Counted from the first letter of the stretch, positions 1-12,361 are shown. The stretch: 64,000 nucleotides of DNA from Elymus sibiricus (GCA_039707655.1 CM077673.1:271506288-271570287); one strand, 5' to 3'. Numbers and translations are program-made. Notes: generated by a model from the sequence alone, not told the origin.

Positions 1-1093
1 TGAGGTGGTTTAAATGGTGAACATCTTCATGTTGATCATATCTACTATATGACTCATGTTCGACCTTTCGGTCTCTTGTGTTCTGAGGCCATGTCTGTAC
101 ATGCTAGGCTCGTCAAGTTTAACCCAAGTGTTCCGCACGTGCAACACTTGCTTGCACCCGTTGTATGCGAACATAGAGTCTGTCACACCCGATCATCACG
201 TGGTGTCTCGAAACGACGAACTTTCGCAACGGTGCACACTCGGGGAGAACACAATTTTATCTTGAAATTTAAGTGAGGGATCACCTTATAATGCTACCGT
301 CGTCCTAAGCAAAATAAGATGCATAAAAGGATTAACATCACATGCAAATCATAAGTGACATGATATGGCCATGAACTTGTGCTTTTGATCTCCATCTTCA
401 AAGCACCGGCATGATCTCCAGCGTCACCGGCATGACACCATGATCTCCATCATCTTGATCTCCATCAACGTGTCGCCATGAGGTTGTCGCGCCGATTGTT
501 GCTTCCACGACTATTGCTAACTCATAGCGATAAAGTAAAGCAAAACGGCGAAAATAATTAAAGACAACTCTATTGCTCCTGCCAGTTGCCGTACTCATCG
601 ACATGCAAGTCGTGATATTCTATACAACACATGATCATCTCATACATCACATATATCTCATCATGTAATTGGCCATATCACATCACAACATACCCTGCAA
701 AAACAAGTTAGACGTCCTCTAATTGTTGTTGCAAGTTTTACGTGGCTGCTACGGGTATCTAGCAAGAACAATTCTTACCTACGCAAAAACCACAACGGTG
801 ATACAAAAATTGCTTTTCAACCTTCTCAAGGACCGCCTTTGTCAAATCCGATCCGACTAAAGTAGGAGAGACAGACACCCGCCAGCCATCTTTATGCAAC
901 GAAGTTACACGTCAGTTGATGGAACCGGTCTCTCGTAAGCGTACGAGTAATGTTGGTCCGAGCCGCTTCATCCCACAATACCGCCGAAACAAGAGAAGAC
1001 CAAGGGAGGAAGCAATCTGAATATCAACGCCCACAAACTCCTTTGTGTTCTACTCGAGATCTCATCTACACATAGACCTAGCTCTTATACCAC
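1..1093 (-). mobile_element. Leader of a second tandem Copia copy (partial)
   Basis: This is the untranslated leader between the 5' LTR and gag of a Copia element lying mostly beyond the left edge. It matches 7133-8225 base for base in length (1093 bp) with only scattered substitutions. It abuts the LTR at 1094 through the same primer-site variant (minus-strand TGGTATAAGAGC) as the neighbouring copy. No open frame of note lies here; short plus-strand frames are not conserved coding. The LTR at 1094-2936 therefore serves both this copy (as 5' LTR) and the copy at 2937-8225 (as 3' LTR). Confidence 0.85.
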
Positions 1094-2936
1094 TGTTGGG
1101 GAACGTCGCATGGGAAACAAAAAATTTCCTACGCACACGCAAGATCTATCCATGGTGATGAGCATCTACGAGAGGGAGAGTGAATCTACATACCCTTGTA
1201 GATCGCTAAGCGAAAGCGTTAAGAAACGCGGTTGATGTAGTCGAACGTCTTCGCGATCCAAACCGCAAGTCGTCCCTCGATCCAAACACGATCTAGCGCC
1301 GAACGGACGGCACCTCCGCGTTCAACACACGTACGGCTTGATGACGCCTTCACCTCCTCGATCCAGCGAGCGATGGTGAAGTAGTGGATGAGTTCCGGCA
1401 GCACGACGGCGTGGTGATGGTGGTGAGGAACAATCTCTGCAGGGCTTCGCGAAGCACTACGGAGATTGTGACGGGAGGAACTAGAGGGTTAGGGTTGCCG
1501 GCACACGGCTTGGGAAATCTTGATGTATCCCGTGTGCTAGCCCTGCCCCTCTATTTATAGGTTGAGCCCTGGGGTCTAAACTTGGAGAGAAAGCCTCCAC
1601 AAGGTCGGTTTTGCCCGCACAAGGTCGGTTTGGCCCGCACGGAAAGAGTCCCACTCGGATTCCAGCAGTACCGCGTACAAGCGGTAGTACCGCTCATGAG
1701 CGGTAGTACCGCTTGAGCGGTAGTACCGCTTCACACAAGCGGTAGTACCGCTTACGCGGTAGTACTGCCTTACAAGCGGTAGTACCGCTTAAGGCAGCAG
1801 CAAAACTTCCTTTTGCACTTTCCAATACCTCGTGGGCTTTACCCCTTTGGCCCATATAAAGTGTTGTTGCACCCGAACACTTCGGTAAACATCCGGAACC
1901 CCTTCCGGTGAATTCTGGAACCCTTCCGGAGATCAAAACACTATTATCACATATATCAAACTTTACCTCCAGACTCTTTCGGAGATCCTCGTCATGTCCG
2001 GGATTTTATCCGGGACTCCGAACAACCTTCGGTCACCAACACAATAACTCAACTATACTAATCGTCACCAAACGTTAAGTGTGTAGACCCCGCGGGTTCG
2101 AGAACTATGTACACATGACCGAGACACCTCTATGGTCAATAACCAATAGCGGGACCTGGATGCCCATATTGGTTCCTACATATTCTACGAAGATCTATAT
2201 CGGTCGAACCTCTATGTCAAGGATTCAGTTAATCCCGTATGCTGTTCCCTTTGTTCTTCGGTATGTTACTTGCCCGAGATTCGATCGTCGGTATCTCTAT
2301 ACCTAGTTCAATCTCGTTATCGGCAAGTCTGTTTACTCGGTCCGTAATACAAGATCTCGTGGCTAACACTTTAGTCACATTGCTTGCAAGGCTCATTGTG
2401 ATGTTGTATTACCGAGTGGGCCCTGAGATACCTCTCCGTCACACGGAGTAACAAATTCCAGTCTTGATCCATGCCAACCCAACAGACACCCTCGGAGATA
2501 CCTGTAGAGCATCTTTATAGTCACCCAGTAACGTTGCGACGTTTGATACACACAAGGTATTCCTCCGGTGTCAGTGAGTTGCATGATCTCATGGTCATAG
2601 GAACAGATACTTGACATGCAGAAAACAATAGCAATAAACTGACACGATCATATGCTACGTTTATAGTTTGGGTCTTGTCCATCACATCATTCTCCTAATG
2701 ATGTGATCCCGTTATCAAATGACATCTCATGTCCATGGCTAGGAAACCTTCACCATCTTTTGATCAACGAGCTAGTTAACTAGAGGCTTACTAGGGACAC
2801 AGTGTTGTCTATGTACCCACACATGTATTTGAGTTTCCAATCAATACAATTATAGCATGGATAATAAATGATTATCATGAACAAGGAAATATAATAATAA
2901 CCAATTTATTATTGCCTCTAGGGCATATTTCCAACA
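1094..2936 (-). repeat. Copia LTR shared by two tandem internal regions
   Basis: 1843-bp LTR with TG...CA ends. A TATAAATAG box lies on the minus strand at 1551-1559. It is 22 bp longer than the LTR at 8226-10046 because of an extra stretch near 1885-1912, between repeated GGAACCC..TTCCGG motifs. It carries an array of short palindromes (see 1679-1790). Copia internal sequence flanks it on both sides. Confidence 0.9.
1679..1790. repeat. Palindrome array AAGCGGTAGTACCGCTT in Copia LTR
   Basis: Six units built on the palindrome GCGGTAGTACCGC, separated by short spacers, lie upstream of the LTR TATA box in U3. Similar arrays occur at 8811-8922, 53972-54065 and 61127-61242. The decayed Copia at 34665-43249 lacks them. 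One unit here carries a mismatch (GTAGTACTGC). Each unit could form a small hairpin or bind a dimeric factor; that is inference. Confidence 0.85.
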
Positions 2937-2947
2937 GTCTCCCACTT
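2937..2947 (-). other. Polypurine tract of Copia A
   Basis: The minus strand reads AAGTGGGAGAC directly before the 3' LTR start TGTTGG. This is the expected primer position for plus-strand DNA synthesis, and the same tract is present at 59952-59962 in the plus-strand copy. Confidence 0.8.
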
Positions 2948-2986
2948 GCACTAGAGTCAATAATCTAGTTCACATCACTATGTGAT

Positions 2987-5900
2987 TTACATTGTAATGA
3001 ATCGAACACCCATGCAGTTCTGGTGTTGTTCATGTTTAGCCCTTGGAAGAGGTTTAGTCATCGGATCTGCAACATTCAGATCCTTGTGTACTTTGCAAAT
3101 ATTTATGTTGTCCTCCTTGATGTAATCGCGGATGGAATTGAAACGTCGCTTTATGTGTCTGGTCCTCTTGTGAAATCTTGGTTCCTTGGCTAGAGCAATG
3201 GCACCAGTATTATCACAAAACAGAGTCATTGGGTTAAGCGCACTAGGCACTACTCCAAGATCTGTCATGAACTCCTTCATCCAGACACCTTCCTTCGCCG
3301 CCTCCGAGGCAGCGATGTACTCCGCTTCGCATGTAGAATCAGCTACCACGCTTTGCTTGGAACTGCACCAGCTAACCGCACCCCCATTAAGAATAAATAC
3401 GTATCCGGTTTGTGACTTAGAGTCATCTGGATCAGTGTCAAAGCTTGCATCGACGTAACCCTTTATGACGAGCTCTTGATCACCTCCATAAACGAGAAAC
3501 ATGTCCTTAGTCCTTTTTAGGTACTTCAGGATATTCTTGACCGCCGTCCAGTGTTCCATTCCTGGATCACTTTGAAACCTTCCGACCATACTTATGGCAA
3601 GGCTGACATCGGGTCTTGTGCACAGCATTGCATACATGATAGAGCCTATGGCTGAAGCATAGGGGATGACACTCATCTTTTCTCTACCTTCTGCAGTCAC
3701 TGGGCATTAAGTCTTACTCAACTTCACACCTTGCAAAACAGGCAAGAACCCCTTCTTGGACTGATCCATTTTGAACTTCTTCAAAATCTTATCAAGGTAT
3801 GTGCTTTGTGAAAGTCCTATTAAACGTCTTGATCTATCTCTATAGATCTTGATGCCTAATATGAAAGCAGCTTCTCCTAGGTCCTTCATTGAAAAACTCT
3901 TGTTCAAATATTCCTTCATGCTTTCCAACATTTCTATATTGTTTCCAATCAGTAATATGTCATCCACATATAATATTAGAAACGCTATAGAGCTCCCACT
4001 CACTTTCTTGTAAATACAAGCTTCTCCGTAAACTTGTATAAACTCGAACGCTTTGATCACCTCATCAAAGCGAAGATTCCAACTCCGAGATGCTTGCACC
4101 AGTCCATAAATTGATCGCTGGAGTTTGCAAACTTTGTCAGCATTCTCTGGATCGACAAAACCTTCTGGTTGCATCATATACAACTCTTCCTTAAGGAAAC
4201 CGTTAAGGAACGCTGTTTTGACATCCATCTGCCAAATTTCATAATCGAAAAAGGCAGCTATTGCTAACATGATTCTGACGGACTTAAGCATCGCTACGGG
4301 TGAGAAGGTCTCATCGTAGTCAACTCCTTGAACTTGTGAAAAACCCTTTGCCACAAGTCGAGCTTTATAGACGGTGACATTACCGTCCGCGTCCGTCTTC
4401 CTCTTAAAGATCCATTTATTCTGAATGGCCTTACGCCCTTCAGGTAATACTTCCAAAGTCCACACTTTGTTTTCATACATGGATCCCATCTCGGATTTCA
4501 TGGCCTCTAACCACTTCTTGGAATCCGGGCCCATCATCGCTTCTCCATAGGTCGTAGGTTCATCGTTGTCCAACAACATGAACTCTAAGACAGGGTTGCC
4601 GTACCACTCAGGAGCAGTACGCGTCCTTGTCGACCTACGAGGTTCGATAGCAACTTGATCCGAAGCTTTATGATCATCATCAACTTCCTCTTCTACTGAT
4701 GTAGGCTCTACAGAAACATCTTTCTGCGCTGCGCTACTCTCAGGTTGAAGTAAAGGTTCAACAACCTCATCAAGTTCTATCTTCCTCCCACTCAATTCTT
4801 TCGAGAGAAACTCTTTCTCAAGAAATGTTCCGTTTTTAGCGACAAACACTTTGCCTTCGGATCTGAGGTAGAAGGTATACCCAACTGTCTCTTTTGGGTA
4901 TCCTATGAAGACGCATTTCTCCGCTTTGGGTTCCAGCTTTTCAGGCTGAAGCTTTTTGACATAAGCATCACATCCCCAAACTTTAAGAAACGACAGCTTT
5001 GGCTTCTTGCCAAACCAAAGTTCATATGGCGTTGTCTCAACGGATTTCGATGGTGCCCTATTTAAAGTGAATGCAGCTGTCTCTAATGCATAACCCCAAA
5101 ACGATAGTGGCAAATCGGCAAGAGACATCATAGATCGCACCATATATATTAAGGTTCAATTACGACGTTCGGACACACCATTACACTGTGGTGTTCCAGG
5201 CGGTGTCAGTTGTGAAACAATTCCACATTGTCTTAAGTGACTGCCAAACTCATAACTCAGATATTCTCCTCCTCGATCAGATCGTAGGAATTTAATCTTC
5301 TTGTTACGATGATTCTCAACTTCACTCTGAAATTGTTTGAACTTTTCAAACGTTTCAGACTTGTGTTTCATTAAGTAAATATACCCATATCTACTTAAGT
5401 CATCAGTGAAGGTGAGAAAGTAACGATAACCACCGCGCGCCTCAATACTCATCGGACCGCACACATCAGTATGTATGATTTCCAACAAGTCACTTGCCCG
5501 TTCCATTGTTCCAGAGAACGGCGTTTTAGTTATCTTGCCCATGAGGGATGGTTCGCATCTGTTAAGTGATTCAAAATCAAGTGACTCCAAAAGTCCATCA
5601 GCATGGAGCTTCCTCATGCGTTTTACGCCAATATGACCTAAACGGCAGTGCCACAAGAAAGTGGTATTATCATTATCAATTCTACATCTTTTGGCATCAA
5701 TGTTATGAACATGTGTATCATTACTATCGAGATTCAATAAGAATAAACCCCTCACTTCGGGTGCATGACCATAAAAGATATTACTCATATAAATAGAACA
5801 ACCATTATTCTCTGATTTAAATGAGTAACCGTCTCGCAATAAACAAGATCCAGATATAATGTTCATGCTTAACGCAGGCACTAAATAACAATTATTCAGG

Positions 5901-6967
5901 TTCATCACTAATCCCGATGGTAATTGAAGAGCGAGCGTGCCGACGGCGATCACATCAACCTTGGAACCATTTCCCACGCGCATCGTCACTTCATCCTTTG
6001 CCAGCCTCCGTCTATTCCGCAGTTCCTATTTAGAATTGCAAATGTGAGCAACCGCACCGGTATCAAATACCCAGGCACTACAACGAGAGTTGGTAAGGTA
6101 CACATCAATAACATGTATATCATATATACCTTGTTTGTTGTTGGCCGCCTTCTTGTCAGCCAAATACTTGGGGCAGTTCCGCTTCCAGTGTCCAGTTCCC
6201 TTGCAATGAAAGCACACAGTTTCTGGTTTGGGTCCAGCCTTGGGTTTCTTCACGGTAGGAGCAACTGCTTTGCCACTCTTCTTGGAGTTACCCTTCTTAC
6301 CCTTGCCATTTTTCTTGAAACTAGTGGTTTTATTGACCATCAACACTTGATGCTCCTTCTGAATTTCAGACTCAGCGACTTTCAGCATCGCAAACAGCTC
6401 GGCGACTGACTTGTTCATCCCGTGCATGTTATAGTTCAACACGAAGCTCTTGTAGCTAGGTGGCAATGATTGAAGAACTCTGGCAGTGATAGCCTCTGGC
6501 GGAAGGGGCATCCCTAATTCAGCCAGACGGGTGGAGTACCCAGACATTCTGAGTATGTGATCACTAACAGACCCGTTCTCCTCCATCTTGCAAGTATAGA
6601 ACTTATCGGAGGTCTCATACCTCTCGATCCAGGCATTCTTCTGAAAGATAAACCTCAACTCCTGGAACATCTCATATGCTCCATGCCGTTCAAAACGTCT
6701 TTGAAGTCCCCGTTCTAAGCCATACAAAATTGCACATTGAACTATTGAGTAATCATCAGAGCGAGCCTGCCAGGCGTTCACAACGTTTAGAGACTCAACT
6801 GGAGCGGGTGGATCACCAAGCGGTGCATCAAGGACATAAGCCTTCTGGGAAGCCGTAAGGATAATCCTTAGTTTACGGGCCCAGTCCACAAAGTTACTTC
6901 CATCATCTTTCAACTTAGCTTTCTCTAGGAACGCATTAAAATTCAGGGGTGCTACTTCGCGAGCCAT
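2987..6967 (-). pseudogene. Copia gag-pol polyprotein, three stops
   Basis: One continuous frame of 1327 codons (minus strand, ATG at 6967) encodes the whole Copia polyprotein. In order: gag with basic linker and zinc knuckle (CFHCKGTGHWKRNC), aspartic protease (WVFDTGAVAH), integrase with HHCC region and catalytic core (TDVCGPM, WKRN-type contacts), reverse transcriptase (YVDDILLIG) and RNase H (SKQSVVADSTCEAEY, CDNTGAIALA). Three in-frame stops break it: 6026-6028 just after protease, 5156-5158 in integrase, and 3707-3709 after RT. Compared with the plus-strand copy these are CAG to TAG, CAA to TGA and CAA to TAA. No frameshift is seen. It cannot make a full polyprotein. It is flanked by the leader on the right and the 3' LTR on the left. 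Confidence 0.93.
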
Positions 6968-8225
6968 GATCTACAACATAAATATAGCAAAGACAACTTA
7001 GACTATTGTTCAAGATAATGAGTTTAGATAATCATATTACTTAAAAAACTCCCACTCAAATTGATATCCCTCCGGTCATTCGAGTGTCACATGATCCAAA
7101 TCCACCAACTCAAGTCCGATCATCACGTGAGTTGAGGTGGTTTCAATGGTGAACATCTTCATGTTGATCATATCTACTATATGACTCATGTTCGACCTTT
7201 CGGTCTCTTGTGTTCTGAGGCCATGTCTGTACATGCTAGGCTCGTCAAGTTTAGCCTGAGTGTTCCGCACGTGCAACACTGGCTTGCACCCGTTGTATGC
7301 GAACGTAGAGTCTATCACACCCGATCATCACGTGGTGTCTCGAAACGACGAACTTTCGCAATGGTGCACACTCGGGGAGAACACAATTTTATCTTGAAAT
7401 TTAAGTGAGGGATCACCTTATAATGCTACCGTCGTCCTAAGCAAAATAAGATGCATAAAAGGATTAACATCACATGCAAATCATAAGTGACATGATACGG
7501 CCATGAACTTGTTCTTTTGATCTCCATCTCCAAAGCACCGGCAAGATCTCCATCGTCACCGGCATGACACCATGATCTCCATCATCTTGATCTCCAGCAA
7601 CGTGTCGCCATGAGGTTGTCGCGCCGACTGTTGCTTCCATGACTATTGCTAACTCATAGCGATAAAGTAAAGCAAAACGGCGAAAATAATTAAAGACAAC
7701 TCTATGGCTCCTGCCAGTTGCCGTACTCATCGACATGCAAGTCGTGATATTCTATACAACACATGATCATCTCATACATCACATATATCTCATCATGTAG
7801 TTGGCCATATCACATCACAACATACCCTGCAAAAACAAGTTAGACGTCCTTTAATTGTTGTTGCAAGTTTTACGTGGCTGCTACGGGTATCTAGCAAGAA
7901 CAATTCTTACCTACGCAAAAACCACAACGGTGATACAAAAATTGCTTTTCAACCTTCTCAAGGACCGCCTTTGTCAAATCCGATCTGACTAAAGTAGGAG
8001 AGACAGACACCCGCCAGCCATCTTTATGCAACGAAGTTACACGTCAGTTGATGGAACCGGTCTCTCGTAAGCGTACGAGTAATGTTGGTCCGAGCCGCTT
8101 CATCCCACAATACCGCCGAAACAAGAAAAGACCAAGGGAGGAAGCAATCTGAATATCAACGCCCACAAACTCCTTTGTGTTCTACTCGAGATCTCATCTA
8201 CACATAGACCTAGCTCTTATACCAC
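6968..8225 (-). other. Leader and primer-binding site of Copia A
   Basis: About 1.26 kb without coding potential between the 5' LTR and gag ATG, normal for BARE-1-like elements, where it carries packaging and translation signals. The primer site sits next to the LTR: plus 8207-8224 reads, on the minus strand, TGGTATAAGAGCTAGGTC, close to the usual initiator-Met tRNA primer site TGGTATCAGAGC. The other Copia copies here have TGGCATCATGAGC at this place. Confidence 0.8.
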
Positions 8226-10046
8226 TGTTGGGGAACGTCGCATGGGAAACAAAAATTTTCCTACGCACACGCAAGATCTATCCATGGTGATGAGCATCTA
8301 CGAGAGGGAGAGTGAATCTACATACCCTTGTAGATCGCTAAGCGGAAGCGTTAAGAAACGCGGTTGATGTAGTCGAACGTCTTCGCGATCCAAATCGCAA
8401 GTCGTCCCTCGATTCAAACACGATCTAGCGCCAAACGGACGGCACCTCCGCGTTCAACACACGTACGGCTTGATGACGCCTTCACCTCCTCGATCCAGCG
8501 AGCGATGGTGAAGTAGTGGATGAGTTCCGGCAGCACGACGGCGTGGTGATGGTGGTGAGGAACAATCTCTGCAGGGCTTCGCCAAGCACTACGGAGATTG
8601 TGACGGGAGGAACTAGAGGGTTAGGGTTGCCGGCACACGGCTTGGGAAATCTTGATGTATCCCGTGTGCTAGCCCTGCCCCTCTATTTATATGTTGAGCC
8701 CTGGGGTCTAAACTTGGAGAGAAAGCCTCCACAAGGTCGGTTTTGCCCGCACAAGGTCGGTTTGGCCCGCACGGAAAGAGTCCCACTCGGATTCCAGTAG
8801 TACCGCGTACAAGCGGTAGTACCGCTCATGAGTGGTAGTACCGCTTGAGCGGTAGTACCGCTTCACACAAGCGGTAGTACCGCTTACGCGGTAGTACTGC
8901 CTTACAAGCGGTAGTACCGCTTAAGGCAGCAGCAAAACTTCCTTTCGCACTTTCCAATACCTCGTGGGCTTTACCCCTTTGGCCCATATAAAGTGTTGCT
9001 GCACCCGAACACTTCGGTAAACATCCGGAACCCTTCCGGAGATCAAAACACTATTATCACATATATCAAACTTTACCTCTGGACTCTTCCGGAGATCCTC
9101 GTCTTGTCCGGGATTTTATCCGGGACTCCGTACAACCTTCGGTCACCAACACAATAACTCAACTATACTAATCGTCACCAAACGTTAAGTGTGTAGACCC
9201 TGCGGGTTCGAGAACTATGTAGACATGACCGAGACACCTCTACGATCAATAACCAATAGCGGGACCTGGATGCCCATATTGGTTCCTACATATTCTACGA
9301 AGATCTATATCGGTCGAACCTCTATGTCAAGGATTCAGTTAATCCCGTATGCTGTTCCCTTTGTTCTTCGGTATGTTACTTGCCCGAGATTCGATCGTCG
9401 GTATCTCTATACCTAGTTCAATCTCGTTATCGGCAAGTCTCTTTACTCGGTCCGTAATACAAGATCTCGTGGCTAACACTTTAGTCACATTGCTTGCAAG
9501 GCTCATTGTGATGTTGTATTACCGAGTGGGCCCTGAGATACCTCTCCGTCACACGGAGTAACAAATCCCAGTCTTGATCCATGCCAACCCAACAGACACC
9601 CTCGGAGATACCTGTAGAGCATCTTTATAGTCACCCAGTAACGTTGCGACGTTTGATACACACAAGGTATTCCTCCGGTGTTAGTGAGTTGCATGATCTC
9701 ATGGTCATAGGAACAGATACTTGACATGCAGAAAACAATAGCAATAAACTGACACGATCATATGCTATGTTTATAGTTTGGGTCTTGTCCATCACATCAT
9801 TCTCCTAATGATGTGATCCCGTTATCAAATGACATCTCATGTCCATGGCTAGGAAACCTTCACCATCTTTTGATCAACGAGCTAGTTAACTAGAGGCTTA
9901 CTAGGGACACAGTGTTGTCTATGTACCCACACATGTATTTGAGTTTCCAATCAATACAATTATAGCATGGATAATAAACGATTATCATGAACAAGGAAAT
10001 ATAATAATAACCAATTTATTATTGCCTCTAGGGCATATTTCCAACA
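8226..10046 (-). repeat. 5' LTR of Copia A
   Basis: 1821-bp LTR, TG...CA, minus strand. The TATAAATAG equivalent is at 8683-8691 (minus) and the palindrome array at 8811-8922. The right boundary at 10046 meets unrelated Gypsy sequence. Confidence 0.92.
8811..8922. repeat. Palindrome array in 5' LTR of Copia A
   Basis: Same GCGGTAGTACCGC-based units as 1679-1790, with one unit mutated (GTGGTAGTACCGC). Confidence 0.85.
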
Positions 10047-10866
10047 CATACCACATGATAACCATTTTAATGCATGTTGACACATAATATAAATCCTTAT
10101 ACACTCCTAGCTATTTAAGCATGGCATGAGAAACTATAATCTCTAATTGTTATCATAAACATGTTTACTCATGATATACTGAATCAAGATCGAACGAGGT
10201 AAACATATTTACAAAAACGGAAAACAAGAAGAGTTCATACCAGCTTCCTTTACCACGATCACTTCATCAAATATCGTCATTATTGCCTTTCACTTGCACG
10301 ACCGAATGATGTGATAATAATAATAGTGCAAGAATGTCGTGGACTAAGCTGGAATCTAGATGGTAGTTTTATACAAAGGAGAAGACAAGGTAATATTGGC
10401 TCTTTGTTAGATCAACAATAAAAGATATGGGAGCCACTCAACATTTTCATCATGGTCTTATCCTTTCATTACTCAATAAAAAGAAAACAAGTTCAGAGAA
10501 ACACACTAAAATATTTTTCGAGTTTTTGTTTTTTCTCAAGGAAGCAAATAAACAAAGGAAAAACAAGAACAAGAAAAATTATTTACACGGGAAAGCTCCC
10601 AACATGCAAAGGAAATATTTTTGGGTTTTCTTTTTAATACTACAACTAATTAAATGGGAAAGAAAACCCGAAAAGAAACGAGAAATGTTTTGGGGTTTTC
10701 AAAGTTTTTCTAACACACAAGAAGAAAGAGGAAAAAATAAAGCTAATATGGATATACAGTGAAAGAGAATGAAGACCGACAATTTATATGAAATGTGTGA
10801 ACATGAATGTAATGTCGGTGAGAAATACGTACTCCCCTAAGCTTAGGCGTTTGCCTAGCTTGGTGA
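10047..10866 (-). other. AT-rich 3' spacer of the partial Gypsy element
   Basis: Downstream of the gag-like ORF on the minus strand. It holds a purine-rich motif next to the ORF end (plus 10831-10846, CTCCCCTAAGCTTAGG), like the polypurine-type motifs found elsewhere in these Gypsy families, and long A/T runs. A lysine-rich plus-strand frame at 10427-10762 is compositional and not a gene. Confidence 0.6.
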
Positions 10867-11960
10867 TCACCATCCGTAGAATCCATCTGGTCCTGGAGGA
10901 AAGTAGTTGGGCTGAGGCACCTGAGCGTCCCACTCCTGAGCGACGGCCTCCGCCTCTGCCAACTCGTTCTGGTAAGCAATTATGTCTGCTGGCATGATGG
11001 TGTATCCGTTCCTAGCATGATAGTTAAACAAAGAGGGTGCATGCAACACAATAACATCGCGAGTCTCCTAGCTCTATACTAAGTTATAACGAATCTGTTG
11101 TGGTGGCTGAGGTTCTCAGTGAACTGGTGCTCTAGCATGGACTGGTGATCAAGATAAACCTTAGGCAACAGAAAATCAGTGGGGCATATGGCGACATTAA
11201 AATGTTTTGCTAAACGAGTGGCATAAATGACACCATGAACGTTGCCCTTCGTTCGGTTAAGATGCAAGTGACGCACAATAATAGCTCCTAAGTTATATGT
11301 GTTGTCACCATAAAGTGTGCGGCGCAAAATAGCCAGGGTGGGGGCACTGAGACCACCACCCTGCTCCATAGCAGTTATACATTTTCCTATAAACAAAGAA
11401 AAGTAATGCAAGGATGGAAAATGTAAGTTAGTGGCCCTAGCGTTTGATACGCCCCTGGTTTCTCCCACAGTTAAGGTGAGGAGGAAGTCCTCAAACTCCT
11501 CGGGCTTAGGATCACGCATTCCCATGTCGGAGGGAAGTAAACATATTTCACAAAACTCAGCTAGTGGCATTTCATAATTTGTTGCATATAAATCAAAGCG
11601 TACCATGGGAGCACCGTGCCAATTTGAGAAGTAAAATTTTTGCACAAAGGAATTAGTGAGGAGATAGTATTGGTCACAATCATTTGCGAGGAAGTTTGTT
11701 AGCCCGGCATTCACAATGAATTGCATAAATTCCTGATAGAAACCCGCTTCTCTCATGAAGGGTTCATGTGGCAATTCAGACGCCCCGACTTCCGTGTTGC
11801 GAAGACTGTTGATGTCTCGATCTTGAGTCCTCCCAACAACTCCCTTGGGGCTCCGGCTCGAAGAACCCTTCCTTAGGAAATTCATTTCCCTAAGCACAAA
11901 TTTCTGAAAAAATTTGGGCCACAAAATTATGTCAATAAAACTTTGCAAGATCGATAGCAA
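10867..11960 (-). pseudogene. Gag-like ORF of non-autonomous Gypsy element
   Basis: A protein of the type found alone in several Triticeae Gypsy families, lacking pol. A plausible start is the internal Met of the run MNFLRKGSSS, after an N-terminal extension. The body contains REAGFYQEFMQF, YYLLTNSFVQKF and LSAPTLAILRR segments. The C-terminal Pro-rich tail (PNYFPPGPDGFYGW) lies in another frame at 10867-11049, so a frameshift or stop near 11049-11090 splits the protein. Function is not established; by position it should be a structural (gag-like) protein. The short frame at 12016-12345 lies in the leader and I do not call it a gene. Confidence 0.6.
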
Positions 11961-12343
11961 CTACTCATATAGGTACCTAGAAGCCATATCAAGCACTACT
12001 TGGAACTCAAAGAATTCAATATGCAAGCTCATTTTCAGTAGCACCAAGTGCAGAAAAATATGCAAAATATAAACCAATAAAGCAAAACCTAATTGGAGGA
12101 ATGGGGGAGCCACATACCAAGGAGCAATTCCTCAAAACAGTTTCGAAAATGGAGTTCCGGGCAAAGAGATCGAAAATTTCAATTTTTGGAGGAAGAACAC
12201 GTGAGAGAGAGCTAGGGAATTTTTGCTGGAGGTAAGTGATGAAGTGAGTCGAAGGGATAAGGCAGGGGGCCTTGTGGGCCCCACAATCCATCAGGGCATG
12301 CCAGAAAAAGGTAGGGTGAAATACTACCCGCGAAGATTGTTGC

Positions 12344-12361
12344 ACGCCAGAAATGGCGCCA
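12344..12361 (-). other. Primer-binding site of the partial Gypsy element
   Basis: The minus strand reads TGGCGCCATTTCTGG about 11 bases inside the LTR edge. The first seven bases match the TGGCGCC start of a tRNA-Asp-type primer site; the remainder does not, so the primer identity is uncertain. Confidence 0.5.

Larger units (their letters stand above)
1094..10046 (-). mobile_element. Copia element A, BARE-1/Angela/WIS-like, tandem member
   Basis: Complete LTR-internal-LTR unit on the minus strand: 3' LTR 1094-2936, internal 2937-8225, 5' LTR 8226-10046. Both LTRs begin TGTTGGAAATATG and end TTCCCCAACA on the minus strand. Primer site, leader, gag-pol frame and polypurine tract are in the usual Copia order. 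The right flank after 10046 is CATAC. No matching duplication can be seen on the left because another internal region continues there. By eye the two LTRs differ at roughly 25 positions plus one 22-bp indel, so the insertion is fairly recent. The family name rests on LTR termini and LTR length near 1.8 kb. Confidence 0.9.

Noticed and set aside
1679..1790. CRISPR-like regular repeats
   Set aside because: Units are short palindromes with 2-10 bp spacers inside a plant LTR; no repeat-spacer layout or cas genes.
2079..2617. Short conserved frames in the Copia LTR, repeated at 9189-9727, 35756, 53126 and 60281
   Set aside because: Their conservation follows from LTR copies being recent; they lie in the untranslated LTR and lack coding bias.
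10427..10762. Lysine-rich plus-strand frame of 111 codons
   Set aside because: It lies antisense in the AT-rich 3' spacer of a Gypsy element; composition explains it.
12016..12345. 109-codon minus frame between primer site and gag-like ORF
   Set aside because: It starts at the primer site and lies in the leader; no recognisable protein features.
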